Positions 1 to 8,908 of a stretch of 49,895 nt of DNA are shown piece after piece (position 1 is the first letter of the stretch; each line of letters opens with the position of its first letter). Position numbers and translations under genes: made by a program. Below the pieces are notes generated by a model. It searched no databases. It was not told where the DNA came from and saw only the letters and a list, made by a program, of their open reading frames with translations. The DNA is taken from the NCBI GenBank assembly GCA_964350945.1, contig CAYGLF010000010.1, forward strand, positions 1 through 49,895, written 5' to 3'. Source of the DNA: CAYGLF01 sp964350945. GTDB taxonomy: Bacteria > Chlamydiota > Chlamydiia > Chlamydiales > JAAZZY01.

Positions 1-12
1 CTCGTCTGCCAT
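1..12 (-). CDS. First codons of a gene running off the left edge
   Basis: The reverse strand reads ATG at 12-10 followed by codons for Ala-Asp-Glu to the edge. A strong Shine-Dalgarno sequence (AAGGAGT, 28-22) sits nine bases upstream. Only four codons are present, so no function can be given. It would be divergent from the gene at 160, and the bases between them would hold both promoters. Confidence 0.4.
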
Positions 13-159
13 TTTTTTTTCACTCCTTAAAACTTAACTCGTATTTTGAGATATAAACAAATAATGTTTTTTTGTCCAAATTCTCTTTATCAGAATCTTA
101 AGTCTGTTTAAAATTGACGAAGATTTTTTACAAATGTTTTTATATTAGAGGGTTATTAA

Positions 160-1320
160 ATGGTCTGGGTAAACCGCCTTTTATTGGTAGTCTTTGTATG
201 CCTCTCCTGTTGGGTGTTTATAAGCCGTATTAAAAGAGACAAAGTCTCTGAAAATGAGCTATTAACGGTTAAATACCCCCAGCCACGTGCTCAAGGGGTT
301 ACTTTTTCAAAAGAGGCTTATGAGAACTTTGGGGAGGGATTTTTAGGGTCTAAAAACCGCCGCATTCAAAAAGAGCTGGAAAATTCACTGCAATTTTTAG
401 GGGCTAATACCCGCCCTGATGCACACGCTCTCAGTTATTTTTTTTCATTTAAGGGGAAAGCGTTGGTTTTTACTGGAGGTAAACCGCATCCTTTAACAGA
501 GATACTTGGTGATGAACTTACTGAAGCTCAAGACTTTTATTTTACACTAAGCATTTTGGAGAAACCTCATGTTAAAATTTCAGTCTTTGAAAAAAAAGGT
601 GAGAACCACTGCTTTACAAGCAAGCTCAAAGATCAAACACCGCCTATGGAGATCCATATTGGAGGAAGTAAGCTCGATAACTATTTTTTAACGCGTCAAA
701 AAATAAACTGGGTAGGGACGGACCTTTTTTTAAAATGCTATGGAGGAGAAGATTATGAGATAGCTCAAGATCATACCCGGATTGATTTCATGCATCAAAA
801 TCCCCCTTACTCAAGGTTCGTTCAAGAAAGAGATTATCTGGTTTGGAAAGATGGACAGTGGCAAGACCAGTGCCCCGATTCTAATCAATATCCATTGATG
901 GAAATCAATCGCATCGAGCCTCAGAGTTTGATGGTGACCATTTTTGATGTGACTGGCCGGCATCAGCATGAGATCGCATTAACGCTCTCTCGTGCGCATC
1001 CCATTTCTTCTAAGCTCTCTTCCCTCAAATATATTGGGGCCAAATCACCCAAAAAGTGGTTGTTTAAAGATGCTAAAACCCGTTTATGTATTGAGCCAGG
1101 AGATTGGCTTTTAAATGTGGGACATAAGTGGGAAAAAATTAATTCCATAGAAGCAATGGATCGATATATTCAAAAGATAAACCTAGGGGAGCTCTTTGTG
1201 GTCAAAGAGTTTAAGGATGATCAGGGTAAAAAAGTTTTAGTTGGTGATCTTTTCAATTCAAGTCGTACACAACAAATGGATTATACAATGCAGGTGAGTG
1301 GGCCTGTTTTAAAAAAGTAG
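160..1320 (+). CDS. Conserved-type hypothetical protein with N-terminal membrane anchor or signal
   Basis: A 386-residue protein I do not recognise. Residues 5-22 form one hydrophobic segment (LLLVVFVCLSCWVFIS) followed by basic residues, which fits a signal-anchor or uncleaved signal peptide with the rest outside the cytoplasmic membrane. No catalytic motif stands out; the body is mixed alpha/beta with several cysteines. The ATG at 160 is preceded by AGAGGG seven bases away. It precedes a small hypothetical gene and the MoxR/DUF58 operon on the same strand but is separated from them by 130 bases, so co-transcription is uncertain. A TTGACG at 114-119 could be a -35 box, but no -10 box lies at a good distance. 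Confidence 0.75.
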   Translation: MVWVNRLLLVVFVCLSCWVFISRIKRDKVSENELLTVKYPQPRAQGVTFSKEAYENFGEGFLGSKNRRIQKELENSLQFLGANTRPDAHALSYFFSFKGKALVFTGGKPHPLTEILGDELTEAQDFYFTLSILEKPHVKISVFEKKGENHCFTSKLKDQTPPMEIHIGGSKLDNYFLTRQKINWVGTDLFLKCYGGEDYEIAQDHTRIDFMHQNPPYSRFVQERDYLVWKDGQWQDQCPDSNQYPLMEINRIEPQSLMVTIFDVTGRHQHEIALTLSRAHPISSKLSSLKYIGAKSPKKWLFKDAKTRLCIEPGDWLLNVGHKWEKINSIEAMDRYIQKINLGELFVVKEFKDDQGKKVLVGDLFNSSRTQQMDYTMQVSGPVLKK

Positions 1321-1451
1321 TCTTTCCACCCAGAACAATTTCAAATCTTGTTGAGTAGAGATCTTTTATAAATTTTCAGATTGTTGACTGTGCAAATAGC
1401 CTGTACAAAGTATTTATAAAGCGGTATCTCAGATTTAAAAAGGACGGTATA

Positions 1452-1799
1452 ATGGGTGATTTTACTCCTGACTCCCTGTTACAATTCAATCGCTTTTCAA
1501 TGCCTGACCAAGATCAGCGTCAGCATGGGTTTGCTGTAGTAGGAAGCTACGACTCAGCAAATAATATCGTTGTATATACTCGTCCAGGCAGAGACTCTAA
1601 CAACACAACAGCTCATGGCGTCAAAAATATCGTACTTAAGGTCCCTTGTGATTTAACTAAAGAAGGCCTGTATAAAATATTTTATGCCAATGCACCCTCT
1701 CGGTGTGGAAATGTCAATTTTAAACCTTATGAGGGTGGAATTGAAATGAGGCCACAAATGGCAGCCCATGTACAACGCTGGTTTTTATCCCAATCCTAA
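1452..1799 (+). CDS. Small hypothetical protein (115 aa)
   Basis: A soluble 115-residue protein without signal peptide or membrane segment, and without a family I recognise. Start support is good: AAGGA lies about seven bases before the ATG. It has two cysteines (in VPCDL and SRCGN) and a Trp-containing C-terminus. It stands alone between two larger plus-strand genes with about 120 bases on either side. A minus-strand open frame across its 3' end and into the MoxR gene looks like a shadow. It is probably a real gene, but function and wider conservation are unknown. Confidence 0.6.
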   Translation: MGDFTPDSLLQFNRFSMPDQDQRQHGFAVVGSYDSANNIVVYTRPGRDSNNTTAHGVKNIVLKVPCDLTKEGLYKIFYANAPSRCGNVNFKPYEGGIEMRPQMAAHVQRWFLSQS

Positions 1800-1917
1800 A
1801 GCTAGCAGATTTTGGCTTGCTAGGTTCTCTTCATTATTTTTTTCAATAGATTGACATTTTAGTCTCTTTTTTTTAAAAAGAATTGCCAAAATTAAACGCA
1901 ATTTAAAGGGTGTTAAG

Positions 1918-2913
1918 ATGAGTTCATCAACGGATATACGAGATTTAAATAGTTTGGTTCGAGAAGCCAACAAACCGCTTTCTCGCCTACGTGAAGAGAT
2001 GAACAAAGTGTTAGTCGGACAAGTCCATCTCGTAGATTGTTTGTTAGTTGCTCTTTTAGGGAATGGACACATTTTACTTGAGGGATTACCTGGACTTGCC
2101 AAAACACTGGCTGTGACCACTCTTGCTAAAGCGGTCGGCTGTGATTTTAAGCGCATTCAGTTTACACCTGACCTGTTGCCTGCGGATTTAATAGGAACTT
2201 CTATTTACAATCCTAAAGAGGGCACTTTTTCAGTCAATAAAGGGCCTATTTTCACTAATTTTGTACTCGGAGATGAAATTAATCGAGCGCCAGCAAAAGT
2301 GCAGTCTGCGTTGCTAGAGGTCATGGCAGAGAGGCAAGCCACGCTGCAGGGAAAAACATTTCAAGCGCCCAAACCATTTTTGGTATTAGCCACTCAAAAT
2401 CCAATTGAGCAGGAAGGGACCTATCCTCTTCCAGAGGCGCAAACAGATCGCTTTATGCTCAAGGTGATCGTTCCTTATCCAAGCAAGAATGAAGAAAAAG
2501 AAATTATCAAACGCATGGCGCGTTTTGAAAATAAACCGTCTGTAGAGAAAGTCATCGATATTCAAGAGTTGCTGGATGCTCAAAAAATGATCGATGAAAT
2601 TTATATTGATGACAAAGTTACTGATTATATTTTAGATGTCATTTTTGCAACGCGTACCCCCCATGAAATGGGCATTGAAATAGAAGGGTTATTAGATTAT
2701 GGAGCTTCTCCACGAGCAAGCATTGATCTAACATTAGCGGCTAAAGCTCACGCTTTTTTAGCAGGCCGTGGTTTTGTCACTCCTCATGATGTGAAAAGCA
2801 TGGGGCGGGATGTTTTACGCCACCGCATTCGCCTTTCCTATGAAGCCGAAGCACAAGAGCTGTCAACAGATGATATTTTAGATCGTATTTTTGAAACCCT
2901 GCTGGTCCCGTGA
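1918..2913 (+). CDS. MoxR-family AAA+ ATPase
   Basis: MoxR proteins are AAA+ ATPases thought to act as chaperones that assemble or activate partner complexes containing von Willebrand factor A (VWA) domains. The 331-residue length is typical. The Walker A region is the variant EGLPGLAKT (about residues 57-65), Walker B is LGDEINRAPAKVQSALLEVM (about 117-136), and sensor 1 is ATQNPIEQEGTYPLPEAQ, which is diagnostic for MoxR. The lid domain follows to the C-terminus. The ATG has AAAGGG seven bases upstream. The stop codon overlaps the GTG start of the DUF58 gene by four bases, so the two are translationally coupled, as in Bat/MoxR operons generally. No odd residues were seen. Confidence 0.95.
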   Translation: MSSSTDIRDLNSLVREANKPLSRLREEMNKVLVGQVHLVDCLLVALLGNGHILLEGLPGLAKTLAVTTLAKAVGCDFKRIQFTPDLLPADLIGTSIYNPKEGTFSVNKGPIFTNFVLGDEINRAPAKVQSALLEVMAERQATLQGKTFQAPKPFLVLATQNPIEQEGTYPLPEAQTDRFMLKVIVPYPSKNEEKEIIKRMARFENKPSVEKVIDIQELLDAQKMIDEIYIDDKVTDYILDVIFATRTPHEMGIEIEGLLDYGASPRASIDLTLAAKAHAFLAGRGFVTPHDVKSMGRDVLRHRIRLSYEAEAQELSTDDILDRIFETLLVP

Positions 2914-3788
2914 GCATTTCACCACAAATCTTTAAAAATATCCGTAAGATTGAAATCAGGACAAATCGCTATGTGCAAGATGTCTTAGCAGGAGCTTACC
3001 ATTCTGCTTTTAAAGGGCATGGGATGGAGTTTGAAGAGGTCCGTGAATATCAGCCGGGGGATGAGGTGCGTTGTATCGATTGGAATGTAACTGCTCGTAT
3101 GCAATATCCTTATGTCAAAAATTTTAGAGAAGAGCGTGAGTTAAGTGTTTTTATCCTTGTGGATGTTTCTGCGTCCTCTCTTTTTGGAACGACTGGTAAA
3201 AAAAAATCGGAACTGATTGCAGAGATAGGCGCCCTTTTTGCTTTTTCGGCAATCAAAAATAATGACAAAGTCGGCCTTATTTTATTTTCAGATCGCGTTG
3301 AGAAATACCTTCCTGCTCAAAAAGGCTCTCACCATGTCTTGAGAGTCATTCGTGAGCTTCTCACCTTCTCGCCCCAATCTCAAAAAACAGATATCGGTAA
3401 AGCTCTCAGCTTTTTATCTAAAGTGAGAAAGCGTTCCAGCGTAGTGTTTTTGATTTCAGATTTTTTATCTCCCCCCTTTAAAGAAGAGCTAGCCTATGCG
3501 AGTAAAAAACACGATGTGATAGGCGTTCATGTGCGTGATCCCCATGAGTTGGTCATCCCTAAAGTGGGAATGCTACAGCTTAAAGATTTAGAGACCCAGA
3601 AATTATTGATGGTCGATACGAGAAGTCGCCGCGTTCGAGAGGCTTTGCAAGAGCGGGGAGAGCAGAAATTAAAGGAGCTCAAACAGCTTTTTGAAAGTCT
3701 GTCGAGCGGATTTATTAATATTGTCTCTGACCAAATGCATTTACAAGCCATCTCCAATTTTTTCAATAAAAGGCGGGCTGTGAAATGA
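2910..3788 (+). CDS. DUF58 / VWA-like protein
   Basis: Family DUF58 proteins carry a VWA-like fold and are the usual partners of MoxR ATPases. The diagnostic N-terminal block is present: GMEFEEVREYQPGDEVRCID then W (about residues 38-58). It is followed by the VWA-like strand LVDVSASS, a partial MIDAS motif, at about residue 88. There is no membrane segment, so it is a cytoplasmic, DUF58-only form of 292 residues. The GTG start at 2910 is chosen because it overlaps the moxR stop by four bases (GTGA). Its own stop overlaps the next start as ATGA. The three genes 1918-4795 are therefore one coupled operon. Confidence 0.92.
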   Translation: MSISPQIFKNIRKIEIRTNRYVQDVLAGAYHSAFKGHGMEFEEVREYQPGDEVRCIDWNVTARMQYPYVKNFREERELSVFILVDVSASSLFGTTGKKKSELIAEIGALFAFSAIKNNDKVGLILFSDRVEKYLPAQKGSHHVLRVIRELLTFSPQSQKTDIGKALSFLSKVRKRSSVVFLISDFLSPPFKEELAYASKKHDVIGVHVRDPHELVIPKVGMLQLKDLETQKLLMVDTRSRRVREALQERGEQKLKELKQLFESLSSGFINIVSDQMHLQAISNFFNKRRAVK

Positions 3789-4795
3789 AAAAATATGGGT
3801 GGATTTTTCTTCTGTCAACGATGCTGTGTGCTCAAGAGTATTATAAGGAGCCTCATGCCAAACATTTTTCGGTGCAAATTAAAGAAAAAAGTGAGCGTAT
3901 AGCATTAGATCAAACGGGGGCTCTTAAGCTGCAAGTCAGCTACCCTAAAAACTATCAAATTCATAAAGTGGCCTATGAAAATGACTCCTCTGTGGTTACT
4001 TGGAAGCCAGAAAAAGTACAGCAATTAGATCAAGAGGAATCAAACCAAGAGGTGTTCACTCTTTATTTTGAGCCACAAAAGTTAGGGGAGCATTATTTAA
4101 ATTTACCCACGTTTCATTTCTGCCAGAAAGACAATGAGAAGCAATTTGAGTCCCTACACCCACCACTTGTCAAATGCATTATTGAGCCTAGTGGTCAAGA
4201 TCCTCTTAATAATCTTTGTGCTCAAGCTCCTGTTTCATTAAATGTTCGTCGCCCTGTTGAGCTGAGTGCAACGAATCAAAATCTGTTACAGCAGACTGGG
4301 AAAGAACTGCTGAAAGTATCGCCGAAGTTTCAATTTTCAAAAATCTCTCTTTACTGGAAATTGGGAGCTCTTATTTGTTTACTTTGTGCAGCAGCCTTAT
4401 TCTTTTTTAAGGGGTTTTTGAAAAAAAATATCCGCATCCTTTTCAAAGGAGAGCAAGACCCGCGCTTAGTCGCTTTTGAAAGGCTGCGCCTATTAAAGGA
4501 AAAAGATTTGCCAAGCCAAGGACTTTTTGAAGCGTTTTACGTTGAGCTAACACAGCTGGTTCGTCAATTTATTGAAGAGCAGTATAAGATACGAGCTCCA
4601 GGACAAACCACTCAAGAATTTTTACATAAGCTTTTAGGAGCCACCTTGTTTCAACTGGGAACCAAAAACTTGCTGGGGCAGTTTTTAGAGTTTGCAGACC
4701 TGGTGAAATTCGCTCAGCTGCGCCCAGAAATATCAGAGTGTGAGCAAGCAGAAAAGGCTGCTTTAAATTTTATTCAGGCGAGTTTGGACGAATAA
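3785..4795 (+). CDS. BatD-like / DUF4381-like exported membrane protein
   Basis: This 336-residue protein has an N-terminal signal peptide (MKKYGWIFLLSTMLCAQ), an extracytoplasmic beta-rich domain to about residue 185, one transmembrane helix (about 190-210, LGALICLLCAAALFFF), and a cytoplasmic helical tail. The tail pattern (AFERLRLLKE, then YVELTQLVRQFIEEQY) is what BatD and DUF4381 proteins show in MoxR operons, where the membrane protein is thought to be a client or scaffold. I see this by layout and motif only; the extracytoplasmic part is divergent. The start overlaps the DUF58 stop by four bases. The 3' end runs 26 bases into the convergent gene at 4770. Confidence 0.75.
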   Translation: MKKYGWIFLLSTMLCAQEYYKEPHAKHFSVQIKEKSERIALDQTGALKLQVSYPKNYQIHKVAYENDSSVVTWKPEKVQQLDQEESNQEVFTLYFEPQKLGEHYLNLPTFHFCQKDNEKQFESLHPPLVKCIIEPSGQDPLNNLCAQAPVSLNVRRPVELSATNQNLLQQTGKELLKVSPKFQFSKISLYWKLGALICLLCAAALFFFKGFLKKNIRILFKGEQDPRLVAFERLRLLKEKDLPSQGLFEAFYVELTQLVRQFIEEQYKIRAPGQTTQEFLHKLLGATLFQLGTKNLLGQFLEFADLVKFAQLRPEISECEQAEKAALNFIQASLDE

Positions 4796-5495
4796 TAAGT
4801 TCTAAGCATTCCTGATGATGATTTTTTAATAAGTTGTGCTGGGTTAAAAAAGAGTGGAGCAAATCTTGCTCAATCAAAGGAGACTGCTTAGATCCTATTT
4901 TTTCCCACTCAAGGCGTTTATTGACCAAATCATCAACCACTTCTTGCCCAAAAAGGGCATGGAATATTTCAAGAGGGCTGTCGTAGAGGTTAAGCTTGGT
5001 ATCTTGCACCGATTCTTTGGGGGCGAAAAATTTTTTAAGACATGGAAAGCCAGCTGCTAAACACTCACTTTGATTCACCAGTTGCCAATAAGCTTTAACC
5101 AGTTGTTTTGGAGGGACTAATTCATCGAGGCTGTCAGGGCCAGTGTAGGGGGTTTTTCCTTCTTTATGGGGGTGCTGTCCGATGACAAAATGGTCTTGAA
5201 AGAGTTTGAGGAGTTCTTGAGCTAATTCAGGTTGGTGAAAGTTTGCCTCCTGATAGACATCATTGATCAACAGCGTAAAAATTTCACAGTACTGGGCATG
5301 GCGTTTTGAATGGGGGTCAATAAGCTCTTTCATTTTAATCCCGCTTGCTGCGTGATCCCTTTTGTGGTGGACATACGATTCAAACGTCTCTTTAGAAAAA
5401 AAATTAAAGACAGCACTTTTTTGGGCTTGCTCAATTGAAATTTGGAAAAAGAGGGCAAAAAGCGCTAAAAAGAAAAAAGTATAGCTGACAATCAT
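4770..5495 (-). CDS. Exported hypothetical protein of the type II secretion locus
   Basis: About 241 residues starting with a hydrophobic segment (VSYTFFFLALFALFFQI), then a soluble helical domain with two cysteines (SECLA, FPCLK). I do not recognise the family. The ATG at 5495 is chosen over an upstream TTG because AAGGAG lies five bases before it and the ATG overlaps the stop of the pseudopilin-like gene (ATGA). It is therefore the last gene of the secretion operon. In Chlamydia the equivalent place is held by small hypotheticals near CT565. A GspK-like or other minor component is conceivable, but no GspK motif is visible. It overlaps the convergent BatD-like gene by 26 bases. Confidence 0.7.
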   Translation of the reverse strand: MIVSYTFFFLALFALFFQISIEQAQKSAVFNFFSKETFESYVHHKRDHAASGIKMKELIDPHSKRHAQYCEIFTLLINDVYQEANFHQPELAQELLKLFQDHFVIGQHPHKEGKTPYTGPDSLDELVPPKQLVKAYWQLVNQSECLAAGFPCLKKFFAPKESVQDTKLNLYDSPLEIFHALFGQEVVDDLVNKRLEWEKIGSKQSPLIEQDLLHSFLTQHNLLKNHHQECLELIIRPNSPE

Positions 5496-6088
5496 TTTGT
5501 CTCCTTCCAAGAGCGCCTAAGGTTAAAGTGATAGGTTTTTGATGTTTTATTTTGAGTCAATTCTACGGATAGAAACACCCAGTTTTTGGGCAGAATTTCT
5601 TGGGAAGAAGAGACAGTTGTGTAGTCACAGGTACTTGTATCCTTATGCCCAAGAGGGACGCGTTTTTCAAATTCATAGCTGAAATGAGCATTTTCAAGGT
5701 TGTGTACAAGGACTTCTTTACGGAAGGGTGTTTGTAAATCTTTTAGATTATAAAGCCAAAAATGCAGAGCATTATTTTCAAAAAAAAGAGAGGCATACAC
5801 TTTTCCACTTGCTAAAGGATTTTGGCTAAAGTAATTATTGAAAAAAAAAGAAAGGCTTTGAGGCTGAAATTGAGCGGGTAACACTTCCTTGTGGTGGGTG
5901 GTTGCATGTAAAATTTTTTGCAGTCGTTTTTTAAAGTAGTGGATTTCTAAAACTTGTGCTTGAAGCTTTGCATTGTCTTTTCCAAGTTTTAGATGGGAGT
6001 AAAGAGAGGAGAGGAGAAAAGAAAAAAGCAGAGCAATTAAGGGAAGCGCTACTGCAATTTCAATAAGTGTTAATGAGCGTCTTTTCAT
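5492..6088 (-). CDS. Minor pseudopilin-like protein (GspJ-like)
   Basis: 198 residues with a type IV pilin-like N-terminus: a short basic leader (MKRRS), then LTLIEIAVALPLIALLFSF with Glu at mature position 5, as in pseudopilins. The remainder is a beta-rich globular domain whose length and late position in the locus resemble GspJ. Residue -1 of the expected prepilin peptidase site is Ser, not the usual Gly. It is the gene downstream of the OPT transporter and is coupled to the exported hypothetical at 4770. The assignment to J rather than another minor pseudopilin is an inference. Confidence 0.7.
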   Translation of the reverse strand: MKRRSLTLIEIAVALPLIALLFSFLLSSLYSHLKLGKDNAKLQAQVLEIHYFKKRLQKILHATTHHKEVLPAQFQPQSLSFFFNNYFSQNPLASGKVYASLFFENNALHFWLYNLKDLQTPFRKEVLVHNLENAHFSYEFEKRVPLGHKDTSTCDYTTVSSSQEILPKNWVFLSVELTQNKTSKTYHFNLRRSWKETK

Positions 6089-6133
6089 AGACTGATAGAA
6101 TAGAGAAAAAGACGACTTTTTTACAGGTGTTTT

Positions 6134-7990
6134 TTATGATTTTTCTTTATCGGGAAAAGAAACCCAGCCTAGTAGAAGCGCCAGAAGTAACACGGCGATG
6201 AGCCCAAAAATAGGACTTAAAAGAGCAGTGGCCGTGGTGCTAATGATGCCAGTAACTGCTAAGAGAGCAACTAAAATACCAATTAGCGCATCTCCAGCAA
6301 CGAGTCCAGAAGCAAATAAAATTCCTTTTTGTGACCAAGAGCTCTCTTCGCCTTTAAAGTGAACAATGTAAGATACTAGTCCCCCTAAAAAGATGCCCAC
6401 GCTTGTTTCAAGAGGGAGATAAAGTCCAATCGCTAGTGCAAGAGCATGAATCCCCATCAGCTCAACGGCTAAACCTATTAGAGCTCCGACTAAGATCAGT
6501 TGAAAAGGGAGATTTCCTTGGATGAGCCCTTTGGCAAGGAGAGATAATAAAGTCGCCTGTGGAGCTGAAAGAGCAGGAGACCCAAAATGATAGGCTTTGT
6601 TTAAGAGAATAAGCGTGATTCCCATCACAGAGGCTGCTGAAACTGTGCCAATCATCATGCCAATTTGTTGAGCTCGAGGAGTGGCTCCTACTAAAAAACC
6701 AGTCTTTAAATCTTGTGACGTATCAGAGGCAATGCAAATCGCAATGGATACAACTGAACTGACCACAGCTGACATGAGCATATACGAGGTGCTCTTTAAT
6801 CCTAGAGACATAAATAGAATAAGGGTAATGAGCAGGGTCATAATAATAATGCCAGAAGCTGGATTTGAAGAGCTTCCAACTAGACCAACAGTCATTGATG
6901 TGACTGCTACAAAGAAAAAACCTAAGATGGCAATCAAAATGATTGAGAGAAAATTTAAGCCAAGCATTGGAATGAACCAAAGGGCAGCTAATGCACACAA
7001 AGCCCCAATAATAATCGTTGGTTTAGATAGATCACGATCGGTTCTTAGTGTAGTGCTTTCTTGCAGTGATTGATCTTTGGATCGTAAAGGGATTTTGAAG
7101 ATACGAATAATTCCTGGAAGAATGCGAAATAGGCTGACAAGCCCTCCAACGGTAACGCCTCCTGCCCCAATATAGCGAATATAATGGCTCCAAATGTCTT
7201 GGTTGCTCATCGTTGAGATGGCGGTGGCTGCCGGAGGAATGATAGCTCCTCCTTGTCCAAAAATTTTAAGGATCGGCATCAAAACCCACCAACCTAAAAT
7301 ACCCCCTGAAATCATAATGGAAGAAATGCGAGGGCCAATAATATAGCCGACTCCCATTAAAGCGGGGGTCGTATCGATGCTAATCGTTGCATTTTGAAAC
7401 TTTTTAAAACTCCAGCTAATCACTTCGGACCACAAGTTAAGCGCTCCCATTAAAAAACGGTACAGCCCGCCTACTAGAACACCAAAGACGGCAAGTAGTG
7501 CTTTTTTAGAATCACTTTCACCAGCCTTCAAAATTTCTGCGCACGCAGTCCCCTCAGGAAATAAAAGCTTTCCATGTTCTTTGACGACAAAATGCTCACG
7601 CATCGGGAGCATGAAAAAAATACCTAAAAAACCACCAAGCACTGAGAGTAAAAAAGTGCGTACAATGCTAATCTCTTGTCCCAGAAAATACAACGTAGGG
7701 ACTGTGAAAATCACCCCTGCTGCTAACGCTTCTCCAGCAGATGCAATCGTTTGTACTAAGTTATTTTCAAGGATGGAGACCTTTTTAAAAAATAGTCGTA
7801 AGATCCCCATGGAAATCACAGCAGCGGGGATAGAAGCTGATACAGTCAAGCCTACTTTAAGACCGATGTAAGCGTTGCCTATCCCAAAAAAGAGCGAGAG
7901 GATAATGCCTAAAAAGATCGCTTTAAATGTAAATTCTGGAAGTTTTTGGTCGGCACTAATATAAGGCTGAAATTTTTTATGAGAATTCAT
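6134..7990 (-). CDS. OPT-family oligopeptide/metal-chelate transporter
   Basis: A polytopic membrane protein of about 618 residues with some 14-16 hydrophobic segments. OPT (YSL-like) proteins import small peptides or metal-nicotianamine-type chelates using the proton gradient. The N-terminal signature KLPEFTFKAIFLG and the helix with GIGNAYIGLKVGLTVSASIP are typical of the family. The ATG at 7990 gives the usual N-terminus. A TTG at 8029 overlapping the previous stop is possible, but neither has a clear Shine-Dalgarno sequence. It lies between two pseudopilin-like genes on the same strand, which suggests it was inserted into the secretion operon and is read with it. The substrate is unknown. 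Confidence 0.88.
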   Translation of the reverse strand: MNSHKKFQPYISADQKLPEFTFKAIFLGIILSLFFGIGNAYIGLKVGLTVSASIPAAVISMGILRLFFKKVSILENNLVQTIASAGEALAAGVIFTVPTLYFLGQEISIVRTFLLSVLGGFLGIFFMLPMREHFVVKEHGKLLFPEGTACAEILKAGESDSKKALLAVFGVLVGGLYRFLMGALNLWSEVISWSFKKFQNATISIDTTPALMGVGYIIGPRISSIMISGGILGWWVLMPILKIFGQGGAIIPPAATAISTMSNQDIWSHYIRYIGAGGVTVGGLVSLFRILPGIIRIFKIPLRSKDQSLQESTTLRTDRDLSKPTIIIGALCALAALWFIPMLGLNFLSIILIAILGFFFVAVTSMTVGLVGSSSNPASGIIIMTLLITLILFMSLGLKSTSYMLMSAVVSSVVSIAICIASDTSQDLKTGFLVGATPRAQQIGMMIGTVSAASVMGITLILLNKAYHFGSPALSAPQATLLSLLAKGLIQGNLPFQLILVGALIGLAVELMGIHALALAIGLYLPLETSVGIFLGGLVSYIVHFKGEESSWSQKGILFASGLVAGDALIGILVALLAVTGIISTTATALLSPIFGLIAVLLLALLLGWVSFPDKEKS

Positions 7991-8025
7991 AGCAGGGTCA
8001 TTTATTTGTAAAGACTCTTCATATC

Positions 8026-8469
8026 TCAAGGATCTTTTTTAAGAAAGTAATTTTGAGTATTCGTCACATAGGCAGGAAGCTTAAAAGGTAAACTCTCAAC
8101 AGTAACTTGTACTTGTACATCGAAGTTTTTGTGTTCTGGTTTATCGAAACGCTTAATTAAAACACGTATGGGAAGGTGATTGAAAGGGGCTTCTAGCGAG
8201 GGGGGAGACACAAGTTCTTGACCAGATGCACTCATCAAGGAGATTTGATGTAAAAAATCTTTCTCATGCAGGCGATAGTACAAGTTAAAAAGATATTTGT
8301 TTAAAGCGCTTTCTAAATCATCGTAAAAAGATTGGGTCTGTAGTTGTTTTTTGTATTTGACCTGCGATTGAAATAAAGTGGGGGTTAAGGAGCCTATAAG
8401 AATAAGAGCAATAAGAACTTCAACTAAAAGGAAGGGCGATCGCTTTTTATATTTCAAGGTGTAGTACAT
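8026..8469 (-). CDS. Pseudopilin-like protein of the type II secretion locus
   Basis: About 147 residues with a prepilin-like N-terminus: MYYTLKYKKRS, then PFLLVEVLIALILIG with Glu at position 6 of that segment. The rest is a soluble domain that looks like a minor pseudopilin (GspI/H type). The ATG at 8469 is chosen because AAGGA precedes it by seven bases and because the longer reading frame upstream adds an unlikely 40-residue leader. It overlaps the 3' end of the preceding gene by 23 bases. The residue before the expected cleavage point is Ser or Pro instead of Gly. It corresponds in position to CT567 of C. trachomatis (from memory). Confidence 0.68.
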   Translation of the reverse strand: MYYTLKYKKRSPFLLVEVLIALILIGSLTPTLFQSQVKYKKQLQTQSFYDDLESALNKYLFNLYYRLHEKDFLHQISLMSASGQELVSPPSLEAPFNHLPIRVLIKRFDKPEHKNFDVQVQVTVESLPFKLPAYVTNTQNYFLKKDP

Positions 8470-8908
8470 GAGGATATCCTTTAATTTCAAGGTGACCTTT
8501 TTTCTGCCCAGGGCGACCTTTGAAATAAAGGTGCTGGGGTTCGATGAGATCTCCAGAAAAAGAAAGAGGGAGAGAGATCTTATTTTGTGCAGCACTTCCT
8601 AAAGCCATCTCTTTAAGGTGGGGATAGCGACGAATAGAGGGGATTCTTTTCTGCAAAGCTTTATTCTCCATCTCTAGACTGCAGATAATCCCTTTAGGAG
8701 ATTCCTCCAATTTTAAGTTGATGGGGATATTGCAATGAAGAATTAGGTCATAAGCGAGTTGAATCTGACTGGTCAACAAGTCTAAGTCTCTTCGATATTG
8801 CCAGCGGTGAACTAGTTTCGATCCTTGAAAACCTAATGGGGCTAGTGCCATGCTAAAAACAGCAAGGGAAACTAAAATCTCTGTAAGGCTAAAAGATCTT
8901 GACCGCAT
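8447..8908 (-). CDS. Pseudopilin-like protein of the type II secretion locus
   Basis: 153 residues. The N-terminus MRSRS is followed by FSLTEILVSLAVFSMALAP, a pseudopilin transmembrane/assembly helix with Glu at position 5 of the mature segment. The C-terminal domain is small and soluble with one pair of cysteines (LHCNI, IICSL). The ATG directly follows the gspG stop (TAG then ATG), so translation is coupled. In position it matches CT568 of C. trachomatis. GspH or GspI is likely, but I cannot choose. Cleavage would follow Ser rather than Gly. Confidence 0.7.
   Translation of the reverse strand: MRSRSFSLTEILVSLAVFSMALAPLGFQGSKLVHRWQYRRDLDLLTSQIQLAYDLILHCNIPINLKLEESPKGIICSLEMENKALQKRIPSIRRYPHLKEMALGSAAQNKISLPLSFSGDLIEPQHLYFKGRPGQKKGHLEIKGYPHVLHLEI

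Noticed and set aside
6681..7073. 130-codon plus-strand frame inside the OPT transporter
   Set aside because: Antisense shadow of membrane helices with no ribosome site or homology.
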